Positions 9,635 through 19,021 of a DNA stretch of 64,000 bases are shown here, one piece after another (positions within the stretch are counted from its first letter, which is position 1; every line of letters begins with the position of its first letter). The translations under genes and the position numbers were made by a program. Source of the DNA: Tepidamorphus sp. (GTDB lineage Bacteria > Pseudomonadota > Alphaproteobacteria > Rhizobiales > Tepidamorphaceae); the NCBI GenBank assembly GCA_028280885.1, contig JANQKY010000089.1, positions 1-64,000 of the forward strand, read 5' to 3'. The notes below the pieces were generated by a model, which made no database searches, had not been told where the DNA came from, and saw only the letters and a list, made by a program, of their open reading frames with translations.

Positions 9635-11482
9635 CTACGCCACCTCATCCGCCGACGGATCGCCGAGGAAGCCGCCGGACTGGCGCTGCCAGAGCCGGGC
9701 GTAGATGCCGCCACGAGCGATCAGCTCGGCATGGGTGCCGGTCTCGACGATCCGGCCCTGGTCCATCACCACGAGCCGGTCCATCTGGGCGATCGTCGAC
9801 AGCCGGTGGGCGATCGCGATCACCGTCTTGCCCGACATCAGGGCGGCGAGGTCCTCCTGGATCGCCGCCTCGATCTCCGAATCGAGCGCCGACGTCGCCT
9901 CGTCGAGGATCAGGATCGGCGCGTCCTTCAACAGGACCCGCGCGATCGCCACCCGCTGCCGCTGGCCGCCCGACAGCTTGACGCCGCGCTCGCCGACATG
10001 GGCATCGAGCCCGCGCCGCCCGTGCGGATCGACGAGATCCGGCACGAACTGATCAGCATGGGCCTTCCGGAGCGCCGCCCAGATCGCCACGTCGTCGGCA
10101 TGCGGGCTGCCGTAGCGGACGTTGTCGCGCACCGAGCGGTGCAACAGCGAGGTGTCCTGCGTCACCATGCCGATCGCGCCACGCAGGCTCTCCTGGTCGA
10201 CCTTGGCGATGTCGTGCCCGTCGATCAGGATGCGGCCGGCCTCCACGTCATGGAAACGCAGCAGCAGGTTGACCAGCGTCGACTTGCCCGCCCCCGACCG
10301 GCCGACCAGGCCGACCCGCTCGCCCGGCTTCACGTCGAGCGACAGGCTCTCGATGACGCCCCTGGTCTTGCCGTAGTGGAACGTCACGTCCTCGAAGCGG
10401 ATGCCGCCGCGCTCGACGCGCAGCGGCCGGGCGTTCTTCTCATCCGTCACGGCATAGGGCCTGGAGATCGATTCCATGCCCTCGGCGACTGTGCCGAGAT
10501 TCTCGAAGATGCCCGTCAACTCGAACATGATCCACCAGGCCATCGCGTTGATGCGCATCGACAGGCCCGCCGCGAACGCCACCGCGCCGACGGTGATCGC
10601 GCTGGCCTGCCACAGCCACAGCGCCATGCCCAGCGTGCCGGCGATCAACAGGCAGTTGATGGCGATCAGCCAGATCTGCATCGCGCTGATCTTGCGCATC
10701 ATCGCGTGGAACTTCACCGTGTGATCGGCAAGCGCCTCGCGGACATAGCCATCCTCCCGGTCGGCATGGGCAAACAGCTTCACCGTCATGATGTTGGTGT
10801 AGCTGTCGACGATGCGGCCGGTCAGCGCCGAGCGGGCGTCCGACATGATGGCCGACTGGTCCTTCACCTTGGGCACGTAATGCCAGAGCACGGCGATATA
10901 GACGGCGATCCAGATCACCAGCGGGATCGCCAGCCTGGCGTCCGCCTCGGCGAACAGGATGAGCGCCGCGACCGCGTAGATCGCCACGTACCAGATCGCG
11001 TCGATCAGTTCGACGACGCATTCCCGAAGCGAGGGTCCGGTCTGGACGATCCGGTTGGCGAGCCGCCCGGCGAAGTCGTTCTGGAAGAAGCCCAGGCTCT
11101 GCCGCAGCACGTAGCGATGGGTCTGCCAGCGCACGAGATTGGTCAGGTTGGGCTCGATCGCCTGATGGACGATCAGGATGTTGAGAAGCGACAGGAGCGG
11201 CCAGACGACCAGCAGCACGACCGCCATCTGGATCAGCGTGCCGCCATGCTCGGCGAACAGCCGGTCCGGCGGCGTGTCCTTCAAGAGGTCGACGATCCGT
11301 CCCAGGAAGTCGAACAGATAGACCTCGACCAGCGCGACCGCGCCGGAAACGACGGCAAGGAGGACAAGCAGCGGCCAGGCCTGGCGCACATAGTGCCAGA
11401 CGAAGGCGTTCAGCCGTTCAGGCGGACGCCCGTCGGGGCCGTCGCGCAGGGGATCGATAATGGATTCGAATAGGGCGAACAT
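9635..11482 (-). CDS. ABC exporter, fused permease and ATPase (MsbA/multidrug type)
   Basis: 615-residue half-transporter that would dimerise. The N-terminal six-helix transmembrane domain (about 30-330) precedes the nucleotide-binding domain: Walker A GRSGAGKST, Q-loop in MVTQDTSLLHRSVRDN, signature LSGGQRQRVAIAR, Walker B ILILDEATSALDSE and switch His in AIAHRLSTI. The N-terminal run PERLNAFVWHYVRQ is typical of the alphaproteobacterial multidrug group. Substrate cannot be told from sequence. It is divergent from hemF across a 307-base gap. Confidence 0.93.
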   Translation of the reverse strand: MFALFESIIDPLRDGPDGRPPERLNAFVWHYVRQAWPLLVLLAVVSGAVALVEVYLFDFLGRIVDLLKDTPPDRLFAEHGGTLIQMAVVLLVVWPLLSLLNILIVHQAIEPNLTNLVRWQTHRYVLRQSLGFFQNDFAGRLANRIVQTGPSLRECVVELIDAIWYVAIYAVAALILFAEADARLAIPLVIWIAVYIAVLWHYVPKVKDQSAIMSDARSALTGRIVDSYTNIMTVKLFAHADREDGYVREALADHTVKFHAMMRKISAMQIWLIAINCLLIAGTLGMALWLWQASAITVGAVAFAAGLSMRINAMAWWIMFELTGIFENLGTVAEGMESISRPYAVTDEKNARPLRVERGGIRFEDVTFHYGKTRGVIESLSLDVKPGERVGLVGRSGAGKSTLVNLLLRFHDVEAGRILIDGHDIAKVDQESLRGAIGMVTQDTSLLHRSVRDNVRYGSPHADDVAIWAALRKAHADQFVPDLVDPHGRRGLDAHVGERGVKLSGGQRQRVAIARVLLKDAPILILDEATSALDSEIEAAIQEDLAALMSGKTVIAIAHRLSTIAQMDRLVVMDQGRIVETGTHAELIARGGIYARLWQRQSGGFLGDPSADEVA

Positions 11483-11789
11483 TGTTCGGCTCCGACAGTT
11501 TCGTTGCGTGAATTGGGAAAACGACGCACCGAATGCGGAGCCGGCGGGCCACGTGGTCGGCCCGGGAACTCGTCAGAGGTGCGTCAGTATCGGTGAAACG
11601 CTTCTATGCGGCCAGCGATGCTGTACATGCTCAGTCTCCAGATAGACGGATGCCGGATTGTTCGCGCCGGCATCGGACGGACGCCTGTATACTTGGAAGG
11701 GTCGATCCACACAACCCGTTCCGGCCAAATCGACATAATGTTGCGATTAGGCAACGTTCGGCCTTATGTGATGATCGAAGGAGCCCGAA
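11483..11789. other. Divergent promoter region, ABC exporter / hemF
   Basis: No gene seen. It must carry promoters for both flanking genes. The only distinctive element I can point to is the 14-bp palindrome at 11741-11754. Confidence 0.5.
11741..11754 (+). promoter_or_regulatory. Possible FNR/CRP-family operator upstream of hemF
   Basis: TTGCGATTAGGCAA has the 14-bp spacing of an FNR box (TTGAT-N4-ATCAA) and keeps TTG and CAA at the ends, but the inner half-site bases differ. It ends 35 bases before the hemF ATG. Oxygen control of haem oxidases by FNR-type regulators is known in alphaproteobacteria; the match here is partial. Confidence 0.3.
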
Positions 11790-12683
11790 ATGCGCAACGA
11801 ATCCGAAGATCTCACCGACCGCAAGGACAGGGCTCGCGCCTGGTTCGAGACGCTACGCGATGCGATCTGCGCCGATTTCGAGGCGCTCGAGGCAAGCGAC
11901 GCGGCCGCGACAAGGATGCCGGGGCAGGCCCCCGGCCGCTTCGTCCGCACGCCCTGGACGCGCACCGACCATACCGGCGCCGATGGCGGCGGCGGCGTCA
12001 TGTCGATGATGACCGGTCGGGTGTTCGAGAAGGTCGGCGTTCACTGCTCCACGGTGCATGGCGAGTTCTCGCCGGAATTCCGCGACCAGATCCCCGGCGC
12101 CGCCGAGGATCCGCGCTTCTGGGCAAGCGGCATCTCGCTGATCGCCCACCTGCACAATCCCAACGTCCCCGCCGTCCACATGAACACCCGCTTCGTCGTC
12201 ACCACCAAGGCGTGGTTCGGCGGCGGCGCGGACTTGACCCCGGTGCTCGACCGGCGGCGCACGCAGGAGGACCCCGATTCGGTCGACTTCCACGCCGCCC
12301 TGCGCCGGGCCTGCGAGGACAACGGACGCGACTGGACGGAATACAAGGAATGGTGCGATCGCTATTTCTGGCTTGCCCATCGCGGCGAGCCGCGCGGCAT
12401 CGGCGGCATCTTCTACGATTATGTCGATACCGGCGACTGGGAGGCCGACCTCGCCTTTACCCGATCCGTCGGCGAGGCCTTCCGATCCGTCTATCCCGGT
12501 CTCGTGGCGCGCAATCTTAAAACGCCCTGGACCGATGCCGATCGCGACGAGCAGTTGATCCGGCGCGGCCGCTATGTCGAATTCAACCTGCTCTACGACC
12601 GGGGCACGATCTTCGGACTGAAGACCGGCGGCAATGTCGATTCGATCCTGTCGTCCATGCCGCCGCTGGTGAAGTGGCCGTAG
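11790..12683 (+). CDS. hemF: Oxygen-dependent coproporphyrinogen III oxidase
   Basis: Aerobic decarboxylation of coproporphyrinogen III to protoporphyrinogen IX in haem synthesis; cytoplasmic, 297 residues. Conserved family stretches include [33 protein letters not shown], the HMNTRF strand, [18 protein letters not shown] and the C-terminal [22 protein letters not shown]. The ATG follows GAAGGAG at ideal distance (aaggagcccgaaATG). Length fits the family. It stands alone after the divergent exporter gene. Confidence 0.97.
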   Translation: MRNESEDLTDRKDRARAWFETLRDAICADFEALEASDAAATRMPGQAPGRFVRTPWTRTDHTGADGGGGVMSMMTGRVFEKVGVHCSTVHGEFSPEFRDQIPGAAEDPRFWASGISLIAHLHNPNVPAVHMNTRFVVTTKAWFGGGADLTPVLDRRRTQEDPDSVDFHAALRRACEDNGRDWTEYKEWCDRYFWLAHRGEPRGIGGIFYDYVDTGDWEADLAFTRSVGEAFRSVYPGLVARNLKTPWTDADRDEQLIRRGRYVEFNLLYDRGTIFGLKTGGNVDSILSSMPPLVKWP

Positions 12684-12700
12684 AACGGCCTGCCGTCTCG

Positions 12701-12739
12701 TCTGCCGCTCTGCCGCTCTGCCGCTCTGCCGCTCTGCCG
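12701..12739. repeat. Tandem 8-bp repeat after hemF
   Basis: TCTGCCGC repeated almost five times without error, starting 18 bases after the hemF stop. Non-coding; copy number is likely to vary between strains. Confidence 0.85.
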
Positions 12740-12871
12740 TAAAGACCGGCCCATTTGGGGGGCGGGCACAACCCCTGATTTTACCTCCTGTAAAGAATGC
12801 CGGTTACGGGAAATTTAATGCCTGGCTAATAAGTTCCCCGCTTCAAAGCTGGTGGGTTTTCGGGGAACCAC

Positions 12872-14827
12872 GTGACGGAAAAAACGAGCTGGGCCGATCT
12901 CGCGATCCTTCCGATCCTGTGTGCAATGGCGCTTGGACTGTTCGCCTTGAGCTACACGGTGGGCGAACTGACGGTGCTTCGTCAGTTGCGACAGGACGCG
13001 GAGGCGGCTGCCTTCGCCTGGCAGCGGGCAATCGAACAGCGGATCGATCCGGCGCTGGCTGATCCGCTGGCACCGCTCATCGAAGGCGGAACCGATCAGG
13101 CGCTCGCTTGGACGGGCACGTCGACGGGTGCGGATGTGCGCGCCGTCGGCCTGCTCGATCCGGCCGGCCGGTTCCTCTGGCAAGCCGGGCCCGGCGATGT
13201 CGCCCCGGCGATGCTGTCGGCCCGCGAGTTCTACATCTACAACCGCATGCTGGAGACGAAGCGGCCGCAATATCTGGTGCCGGATTCCGGCGATCAGACC
13301 GTCAGACGCACGGTGTTCTATCTGCCACTCAGCATCGACGGCGCGTTCCTGGGCGGCCTGCGCCTCGATGTCGACCAGACCGCGGTCGCCTCGCTGCTCA
13401 GGAGCAGCGAGAGGGCGCGGATGACGCTGAACGGCCTGCTTGCACTTATCGTACTGTCGACGACCGGGATCATTCTATGGCGTCGCATCCGCGAGCGGCG
13501 CTCGGCGGAGGCGCATGTCCGCTTCCTGGCCATGCACGACCCGCTCACCGGCCTGCCGAACCGGGCCCAGTTCAACACCGCGCTGACGACGGCGCTGGAC
13601 CGGTCGAGATGCCACGCCTCGCTTCTTGCCGTCATCTGCATCGATGTCGACAATTTCAAGCAGATCAACGACACGCTCGGCCATCCGGTCGGCGACGCGG
13701 TGCTGAAGGGCATCGCCGAGCGGCTCGTTGCGACCAGCGGCCGCAACGCCACCATCTCGCGCCTGTCGGGCGATGAGTTCGCCGTCTTCCTCGAAGACCT
13801 CGGCGACAGCGGGGCGGCCACCCGCACCGCCGAGCGCTATCTGCGGATGACCTCGATTCCGCTGATGATCTGTGGCCACGAGCTCATTTGCACGATCAGT
13901 GCGGGCATCGCCATGGCACCCTATGACGGGATGACGGCCGGCACGCTGATGAAAAACGCCGATCTGGCGCTCTACCGGGCCAAGGCCGACGGCCGCAGCG
14001 CCATGCGGTTCTTCACCAAGGACATGGCGCGCGACATGCGCCGCCGCCGGGAAATCGAGACCGCGCTGCGTAGCGCGCTTGCCAGAGAGGAAATGCATCT
14101 CGTCTACCAGCCGCAGATCGACCTGACGACCGGCGAACTGGTCGGCTACGAGGTGCTGACGCGCTGGATCCATCCCCAACTGGGCACGGTTCCACCGTCG
14201 GAGTTCATTCCGATCGCCGAAACCTCCGGGCTCATCGTGCCGCTCGGCGCCTGGGTGATCCGCACCGCCTTCAAGTCGGCGGCGGCATGGGAGGAACCGG
14301 CGACGGTGGCGGTCAACCTGTCGGCCACGCAGTTCCGCAACGCCGACCTCGTCGACATGATCGAAAGAACCCTGATCGCGACCGGCCTGCCGCCGCACCG
14401 GCTGGAGGTCGAGATAACGGAATCGGTGCTCATCCAGAACACCGAAAGCGCCCTGGCGATGCTGCGCCGACTGCGCGGTCTGGGCGTTTCCATCGCGCTC
14501 GACGATTTCGGCACCGGCTATTCGAGCCTGAGCTATCTGTCGCGCTTCCCGATCGACAAGATCAAGATCGACCGGTCCTTCGTCCTTCGCATTGGCGAGG
14601 ACGACGGCACGACGGCGATCGTCGATGCGATTGTCGGGCTGGGACGGTCATTGGGCGCCACCGTCGTCGCCGAAGGCGTCGAGACCTATGAGCAACTCGC
14701 CCATCTGCGCGCCATCGGCTGCCATCAGGTCCAGGGCAATCTCTTTGGCGAGCCGCGCGAGAGCGTCGCCTACAGACAGCCCGAAGTCCATCGCCTGCAA
14801 TCGGCGCTGCTCACGGTCGCCGGATAA
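12872..14827 (+). CDS. Membrane GGDEF-EAL cyclic-di-GMP protein
   Basis: 651-residue signalling protein. N-terminal helix (about 10-30) and a second helix (about 188-205) bracket a periplasmic sensor region of about 150 residues. Then comes a GGDEF domain (HDPLTGLPNR near 223; active-site motif SGDEF near 300) and an EAL domain (EVL variant in GYEVLTRW near 423, NLSATQFRN, EITESVL, DDFGTGYSSLSYL near 544, KIDRSFV, AEGVET). EAL metal and catalytic residues appear intact, so phosphodiesterase activity is plausible; SGDEF is a common active variant, so cyclase activity is also possible. GTG start with GGGGAA upstream. The 3' end overlaps the convergent CCA gene by 17 bases. Confidence 0.93.
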   Translation: MTEKTSWADLAILPILCAMALGLFALSYTVGELTVLRQLRQDAEAAAFAWQRAIEQRIDPALADPLAPLIEGGTDQALAWTGTSTGADVRAVGLLDPAGRFLWQAGPGDVAPAMLSAREFYIYNRMLETKRPQYLVPDSGDQTVRRTVFYLPLSIDGAFLGGLRLDVDQTAVASLLRSSERARMTLNGLLALIVLSTTGIILWRRIRERRSAEAHVRFLAMHDPLTGLPNRAQFNTALTTALDRSRCHASLLAVICIDVDNFKQINDTLGHPVGDAVLKGIAERLVATSGRNATISRLSGDEFAVFLEDLGDSGAATRTAERYLRMTSIPLMICGHELICTISAGIAMAPYDGMTAGTLMKNADLALYRAKADGRSAMRFFTKDMARDMRRRREIETALRSALAREEMHLVYQPQIDLTTGELVGYEVLTRWIHPQLGTVPPSEFIPIAETSGLIVPLGAWVIRTAFKSAAAWEEPATVAVNLSATQFRNADLVDMIERTLIATGLPPHRLEVEITESVLIQNTESALAMLRRLRGLGVSIALDDFGTGYSSLSYLSRFPIDKIKIDRSFVLRIGEDDGTTAIVDAIVGLGRSLGATVVAEGVETYEQLAHLRAIGCHQVQGNLFGEPRESVAYRQPEVHRLQSALLTVAG

Positions 14828-16121
14828 GCGCGGCGGCGCTCTGCAGAAGCGCCTCGCGGTCGAGCGCAAAATCCGCTTCGATCCACTGCGTTTCAAGCCG
14901 TTCAAGCAGCGCCCCGACCGCAGGTCCGCTGGCAAGCCCGAGGCCGACGAGGTCCCCGCCCGTCACCGGAAACCGCGGGACCGCGCGCTGCCGAAGGTCC
15001 GTCATCAGCGCCTGCCAGCCGGGTTCCTCGACATCGCCATGGGCATACGACAGGCGGGCGCGGTCGAGAAGCGTCTGGCGCCCGATGCGATAGAGCATCC
15101 CAGCGCGATCATGGCCGCTCAGCGCCGGCGTGATCGCCCACCACCGGGATGCCGCGGCAGTCAGCCGTTTCCGCTCCGCGTTGGTCAGCCTGAGCCGCGC
15201 CGCCAGCCGGTCCGCATCTTCGGCTACGACGAGGCACAGGGCGGCGAGCCGCAGGATCGCGTCCGGCCCGCCCTCCCCTTCGGCACCCGCCCCATCGCCA
15301 TCGGCGGCCTCCAAGGCGCAGATCCGCGAAAAGGCCTCCAGATACGCAATCCCGCCGGTAACGATCCCGAGGATCCCGCTTTCGGCCATCACCCGAACAG
15401 TCGGCGCCGCGCCGCGCGCGACGAGCAGGCGCAGCATTTCCTGGCGCAGCCGCTCCGCCGACAGGCCGAGCAGGCCGTTTCGCTGGCGGATGACCGCGGC
15501 AAGCCCGGCGGCATCCGGATCGCCGCGGCCAAATTGCGCGTGAAAGCGGAAGAAACGCAGGATCCGCAGGAAATCCTCGGCAATCCGCGCGTTCGCATCG
15601 CCGATGAACCGGACCCGGCCGGCGAAGACGTCATCATACCCGCCGACCGGATCGTAGAGCCGTCCCTGCCGGTCGGCATAGAGCGCGTTCATGGTGAAAT
15701 CGCGCCGGCGGGCATCCTCCATCCAGTCGGCGCCGAAGGCGACGGTGGCGTGGCGGCCATCGGTCTCGACATCGTGGCGCAGCGTCGTCACCTCGAACGG
15801 CGCGCCCGCGCAGATGACCGTCACCGTGCCGTGGGCGATGCCGGTCGGCACGGCCTTCAGCCCGGCCGCCCGCGCAAGCGCCATCACCGTCTCGGCCGGC
15901 GCCGTCGTGGCAAGATCGACGTCGCCGCCGGACGTGCCGGAACGCATATGGCCAAGAAGGGCGTTGCGGACGGCCCCGCCGACCACGCGCGTTTCGATCA
16001 CCCCGTCGCCGTCCGCCTCACCGCCGTTTGGCGGGTTCAGGATAGCCAGGACGGCTGCGAGTGCCGGGGCATCGAGCCAGGACCGGTCCCAATCGACCTT
16101 GAGAGGCTCACCGCCACTCAC
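14811..16121 (-). CDS. cca: CCA tRNA nucleotidyltransferase (poly(A) polymerase family)
   Basis: Adds or repairs the 3' CCA of tRNA. The 436-residue class II nucleotidyltransferase has the head motif VVGGAVRNALLG, catalytic DVDLAT, the RRDFTMNALY signature with DPVGGYDDV, and RFIGDANARIAEDFLRILRFFRFHA, followed by an alpha-helical tail. Some annotations of such proteins read poly(A) polymerase; context with DUF1285, NUDIX and DUF6111 is the conserved alphaproteobacterial CCA neighbourhood. Downstream of and close to DUF6111 on the same strand. Confidence 0.92.
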   Translation of the reverse strand: MSGGEPLKVDWDRSWLDAPALAAVLAILNPPNGGEADGDGVIETRVVGGAVRNALLGHMRSGTSGGDVDLATTAPAETVMALARAAGLKAVPTGIAHGTVTVICAGAPFEVTTLRHDVETDGRHATVAFGADWMEDARRRDFTMNALYADRQGRLYDPVGGYDDVFAGRVRFIGDANARIAEDFLRILRFFRFHAQFGRGDPDAAGLAAVIRQRNGLLGLSAERLRQEMLRLLVARGAAPTVRVMAESGILGIVTGGIAYLEAFSRICALEAADGDGAGAEGEGGPDAILRLAALCLVVAEDADRLAARLRLTNAERKRLTAAASRWWAITPALSGHDRAGMLYRIGRQTLLDRARLSYAHGDVEEPGWQALMTDLRQRAVPRFPVTGGDLVGLGLASGPAVGALLERLETQWIEADFALDREALLQSAAALIRRP

Positions 16122-16146
16122 GGTCCACTCGCTTGATCTCGCCCGT

Positions 16147-16410
16147 TCACTTGATTTCGCTGGGCACGATCTTGCCGTCGCGGACCTGGGCGGGCGTATA
16201 GGTCGCGTCGGGCGGCGAGCCCGAGAAGGTCGCGGTCAGGACGAAACCGGCAAGGGTCAGGCACAATCCGCCGATCGCCAGCCAGTAGATCGGGCTTCTC
16301 TCCCAGGACTCCCGCTTCATCGGGTCCATCCGCGAGAAATACAGATAGAAGCCGTAGCCGATGAACGGCAGGGCGAACAGGAACACCTGCAGGGCAATGA
16401 CGCGCGCCAT
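16147..16410 (-). CDS. Small membrane protein, DUF6111 family
   Basis: 87-residue protein of unknown function with two hydrophobic helices (about 3-24 and 44-64), separated by a polar loop with SRMDPMKRESWE, and a polar tail ending TPAQVRDGKIVPSEIK. The length and pattern match DUF6111, a family found next to the NUDIX and CCA genes in Hyphomicrobiales. Its start abuts the NUDIX stop, so the two are translationally linked. Confidence 0.8.
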   Translation of the reverse strand: MARVIALQVFLFALPFIGYGFYLYFSRMDPMKRESWERSPIYWLAIGGLCLTLAGFVLTATFSGSPPDATYTPAQVRDGKIVPSEIK

Positions 16411-17105
16411 CAGCGATACACCCGGTTGTAGAGATTGCGGATAATGCCCGCCGTCGCCCCCCAGATATAGTTGTCGGCGTAGGGCATTGCATAGAAGTGT
16501 CGCTCGATGCCGCGATAAAGGCGCGACTCGCGCTTGTGGTTGGCGGTATCCATCAGGAACGACAAAGGCACCTCGAAGACCGAGGCGACCTCGTTTTCGT
16601 CGATGACGAGATGATATTCCGGATCGACGACGCCGACCACCGGCACGACCCGGAAACCGGTTCCCGTCTCGTAGAGATCGAGATAGCCGACCGTGTCGAT
16701 CACCTCGGACCCCAGGCCGATTTCCTCGCAGGTCTCGCGCAGCGCCGTCGCGCGCGGACCGGTATCGCTGGCCTCGACCTTGCCGCCGGGAAACGCCACC
16801 TGGCCGGCATGCGAACTCAGATGCTCGGTGCGCCTCGTCAACAGCACGGTCGCTCCCGCCGGACGGGCGATCACCGGCACCAGCACGGCGGCGCGGCGCG
16901 GCGTGCCCTCGTAGATGCGCAGGCGCGGCTTGCCGGCGTTCAGGTCATGATCGCCGGCATCCGGCGGCAGCTCGGGATCGAGGTCGCCGGGCGGCGGCGC
17001 CGAGCGCAGGCGCGTCAGTGCCCGTTCGCGAAACAGGTCCGGCGCGAAATCGCGCAAGCCCCCGTGTTCCGGGCGGCCGTCGGGGCTGTCGAGCACGCCG
17101 CTCAT
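16410..17105 (-). CDS. CoA pyrophosphatase, NUDIX family
   Basis: 231-residue hydrolase likely to cleave CoA or related dinucleotides. The NUDIX box reads GGKVEASDTGPRATALRETC with EEIGL following, in the CoA-pyrophosphatase arrangement, preceded by RRTEHLSSHAGQVAFPGG. I choose the ATG whose first bases overlap the TGA of the upstream DUF1285 gene (ATGA), rather than a longer in-frame start. Operon order is DUF1285, this gene, DUF6111, then CCA. Confidence 0.92.
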   Translation of the reverse strand: MSGVLDSPDGRPEHGGLRDFAPDLFRERALTRLRSAPPPGDLDPELPPDAGDHDLNAGKPRLRIYEGTPRRAAVLVPVIARPAGATVLLTRRTEHLSSHAGQVAFPGGKVEASDTGPRATALRETCEEIGLGSEVIDTVGYLDLYETGTGFRVVPVVGVVDPEYHLVIDENEVASVFEVPLSFLMDTANHKRESRLYRGIERHFYAMPYADNYIWGATAGIIRNLYNRVYR

Positions 17106-17740
17106 CGCAACCCATCCAGGGCATTCGACGGCGCCATTGCGAAAAAGCGACCGCAACTCCACACGCCGAACATCCTTTCACCGTCGATCTCATGGTCCGC
17201 GCCGAGCGCGACCAGATCATAGAACACCGATCGGACGACCAGCGCCTCCAGCCGCCCGCGCACCAGCACATAGGGCTTCAGGCCGCCGGAACCCGCCTCT
17301 GTCGCAAAACGCAGGGGATGGGCCGCGTCGACCTCGACGAAATCGTCGACATGGGTGCGAAAGCCGATGCGCTGATGTCGCCCCTCCCCCTCAACCGCCA
17401 TCTCCACGGCGAGAAACGGCGCGTCGTCGACGGTGATGCCGATCTTCTCCACCGGGGTGACCAGATAGGTCTTCTGATCCTCGTCCTTGCGCAGCACGGA
17501 GGAAAACAGCTTCACCAGCGCTTTGCGGCCGATCGGCGAGCCCATGTAGAACCAGGTGCCGTCGCTGGCGATGCGGATGTCGAGATCGCCGCAGAATTCC
17601 GGATTCCAGCGCTCGACCGGCGGCAGCCCGCCTTTACCGGCCGCTCGCGCCGCATCGGCCAGCGCCGCAAGCCCGCCGGCCGGATTGCCGGAAGGCGATT
17701 CGCCGGAGCCTTGCGGTTCGGTCGGTGTCGGCGCGGTCAT
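17102..17740 (-). CDS. DUF1285 domain protein
   Basis: About 212 residues. After a low-complexity N-terminus comes the DUF1285 core: PVERWNPEFCGDLDIRIASDG, WFYMGSPIGRKALVKLFSSV, EDQKTYLVTPVEKIGITVDD and a beta-rich C-terminus. Function unknown. Start at MTAPTPTE is uncertain, since a second ATG lies four codons upstream (17752) next to GGGGAG; the frame stays open further up but without family similarity. First in the DUF1285-NUDIX-DUF6111-CCA unit, divergent from moxR. Confidence 0.85.
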   Translation of the reverse strand: MTAPTPTEPQGSGESPSGNPAGGLAALADAARAAGKGGLPPVERWNPEFCGDLDIRIASDGTWFYMGSPIGRKALVKLFSSVLRKDEDQKTYLVTPVEKIGITVDDAPFLAVEMAVEGEGRHQRIGFRTHVDDFVEVDAAHPLRFATEAGSGGLKPYVLVRGRLEALVVRSVFYDLVALGADHEIDGERMFGVWSCGRFFAMAPSNALDGLR

Positions 17741-17926
17741 AGTTCTGCCCATCTCCCCAGAAGAAATCACAAAAGAATTCACACCACGCAAGCCCGAAAC
17801 CCCGCGCGGAAAGGCTCGCAGAATCACCGGGATATCCACCGCTGGCTTATTTATTCCGACTTTATCACGCTGCTGTGAGCGTTTGGAACTTCCAGCGCGG
17901 CTTCCAAGCGCCATATAGTTGAGGCC

Positions 17927-19015
17927 ATGACAGCGATCAATCAGACACCCCCCGATCAGACCGGCCGCGATCCGTCAGGACAGGCCCGTCCCGCCATGGC
18001 CGGCAGCCCTGCGGCCAATAGCCCCATCTCGGCCAACAGCGACGAGGACATCGTCGCGGCGGCCGACGCGACCGCCGCCCGGCTCCAGCAGGTCCGCGCC
18101 GCGATCGGCACCGTGATCTTCGGCCAGGAGGACGTGGTCGAGAAGGCGCTGGTAACCGTGCTCGCCGGTGGCCACGCCCTGCTCGTCGGGGTGCCGGGCC
18201 TTGCCAAGACCAAGCTCGTCGAGACCATGGGCACCGTGCTCGGCCTCGACGCGCGCAGGATCCAGTTCACGCCGGACCTGATGCCTTCCGACATTCTCGG
18301 CGCCGAGGTTCTGGAGGAAGGCCAGGACGGCGCCCGCTCGTTCCGCTTCATCCGCGGCCCGATCTTCTCGCAGCTTCTGATGGCCGACGAGATCAACCGC
18401 GCCAGCCCGCGCACCCAGTCGGCGCTCTTGCAGGCGATGCAGGAACACCACGTGACGGTCGCCGGCGTCCGCCACGACCTGCCGGCGCCCTTCCACGTGC
18501 TCGCCACCCAGAACCCGCTCGAACAGGAAGGCACCTATCCGCTGCCCGAAGCCCAACTCGACCGCTTCCTGATGCAGATCGACGTCGACTATCCGGACCT
18601 GGAGGCCGAACGCCGCATGCTGTTCGAGACGACGGGCGACAGCGAGGCGGCGGTCGAGGGCATCCTCGACGCCGATACGCTGATGGCGGCCCAGCGGCTG
18701 GTCCGTCGCATGCCGGTCGGCGATTCCGTCGTCGAGGCGATCCTGGCGCTGGTGCGCGCTGCCCGGCCCGGAGCGAGTGACGGCGAGACCGACCAGCAGA
18801 TCGCCTGGGGTCCGGGGCCGCGCGCCAGCCAGGCGCTGATGCTGACGGTCCGCGCCCGCGCCCTGGTCCAGGGCCGGCTCGCGCCCTCGATCGACGACGT
18901 CATCGCGCTTGCTCGGCCGGTCCTGCAGCATCGCATGGCGATTACCTTCGCCGCCCGCGCCGACGGGATCGATGTCGGCTCGCTTATCGATCGTTTCGTT
19001 CAGAAGGTGGGATAG
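17927..19015 (+). CDS. MoxR-family AAA+ ATPase
   Basis: 362-residue AAA+ chaperone-type ATPase. Walker A is GVPGLAKTK (about 87-95), Walker B and sensor region MADEINRASPRTQSALLQAMQE, then HVLATQNPLEQEGTYPLPEAQLDRF, the standard MoxR core. The first 40 residues are low-complexity. It heads a four-gene run with DUF58, DUF4159 and a VWA-like membrane protein, the classic MoxR partner set, probably involved in folding or metal or cofactor loading of envelope proteins. Which target is unknown. Confidence 0.95.
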   Translation: MTAINQTPPDQTGRDPSGQARPAMAGSPAANSPISANSDEDIVAAADATAARLQQVRAAIGTVIFGQEDVVEKALVTVLAGGHALLVGVPGLAKTKLVETMGTVLGLDARRIQFTPDLMPSDILGAEVLEEGQDGARSFRFIRGPIFSQLLMADEINRASPRTQSALLQAMQEHHVTVAGVRHDLPAPFHVLATQNPLEQEGTYPLPEAQLDRFLMQIDVDYPDLEAERRMLFETTGDSEAAVEGILDADTLMAAQRLVRRMPVGDSVVEAILALVRAARPGASDGETDQQIAWGPGPRASQALMLTVRARALVQGRLAPSIDDVIALARPVLQHRMAITFAARADGIDVGSLIDRFVQKVG

Positions 19016-19021
19016 AGGATC

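Noticed and set aside
9461..11473. 670-codon plus-strand frame opposite the ABC exporter
   Set aside because: Low-complexity His/Arg/Asp-rich translation; the minus-strand ABC protein is complete and unambiguous.
12701..12739. CRISPR-like repetition
   Set aside because: The units are contiguous 8-mers without spacers, so it is a simple tandem repeat.
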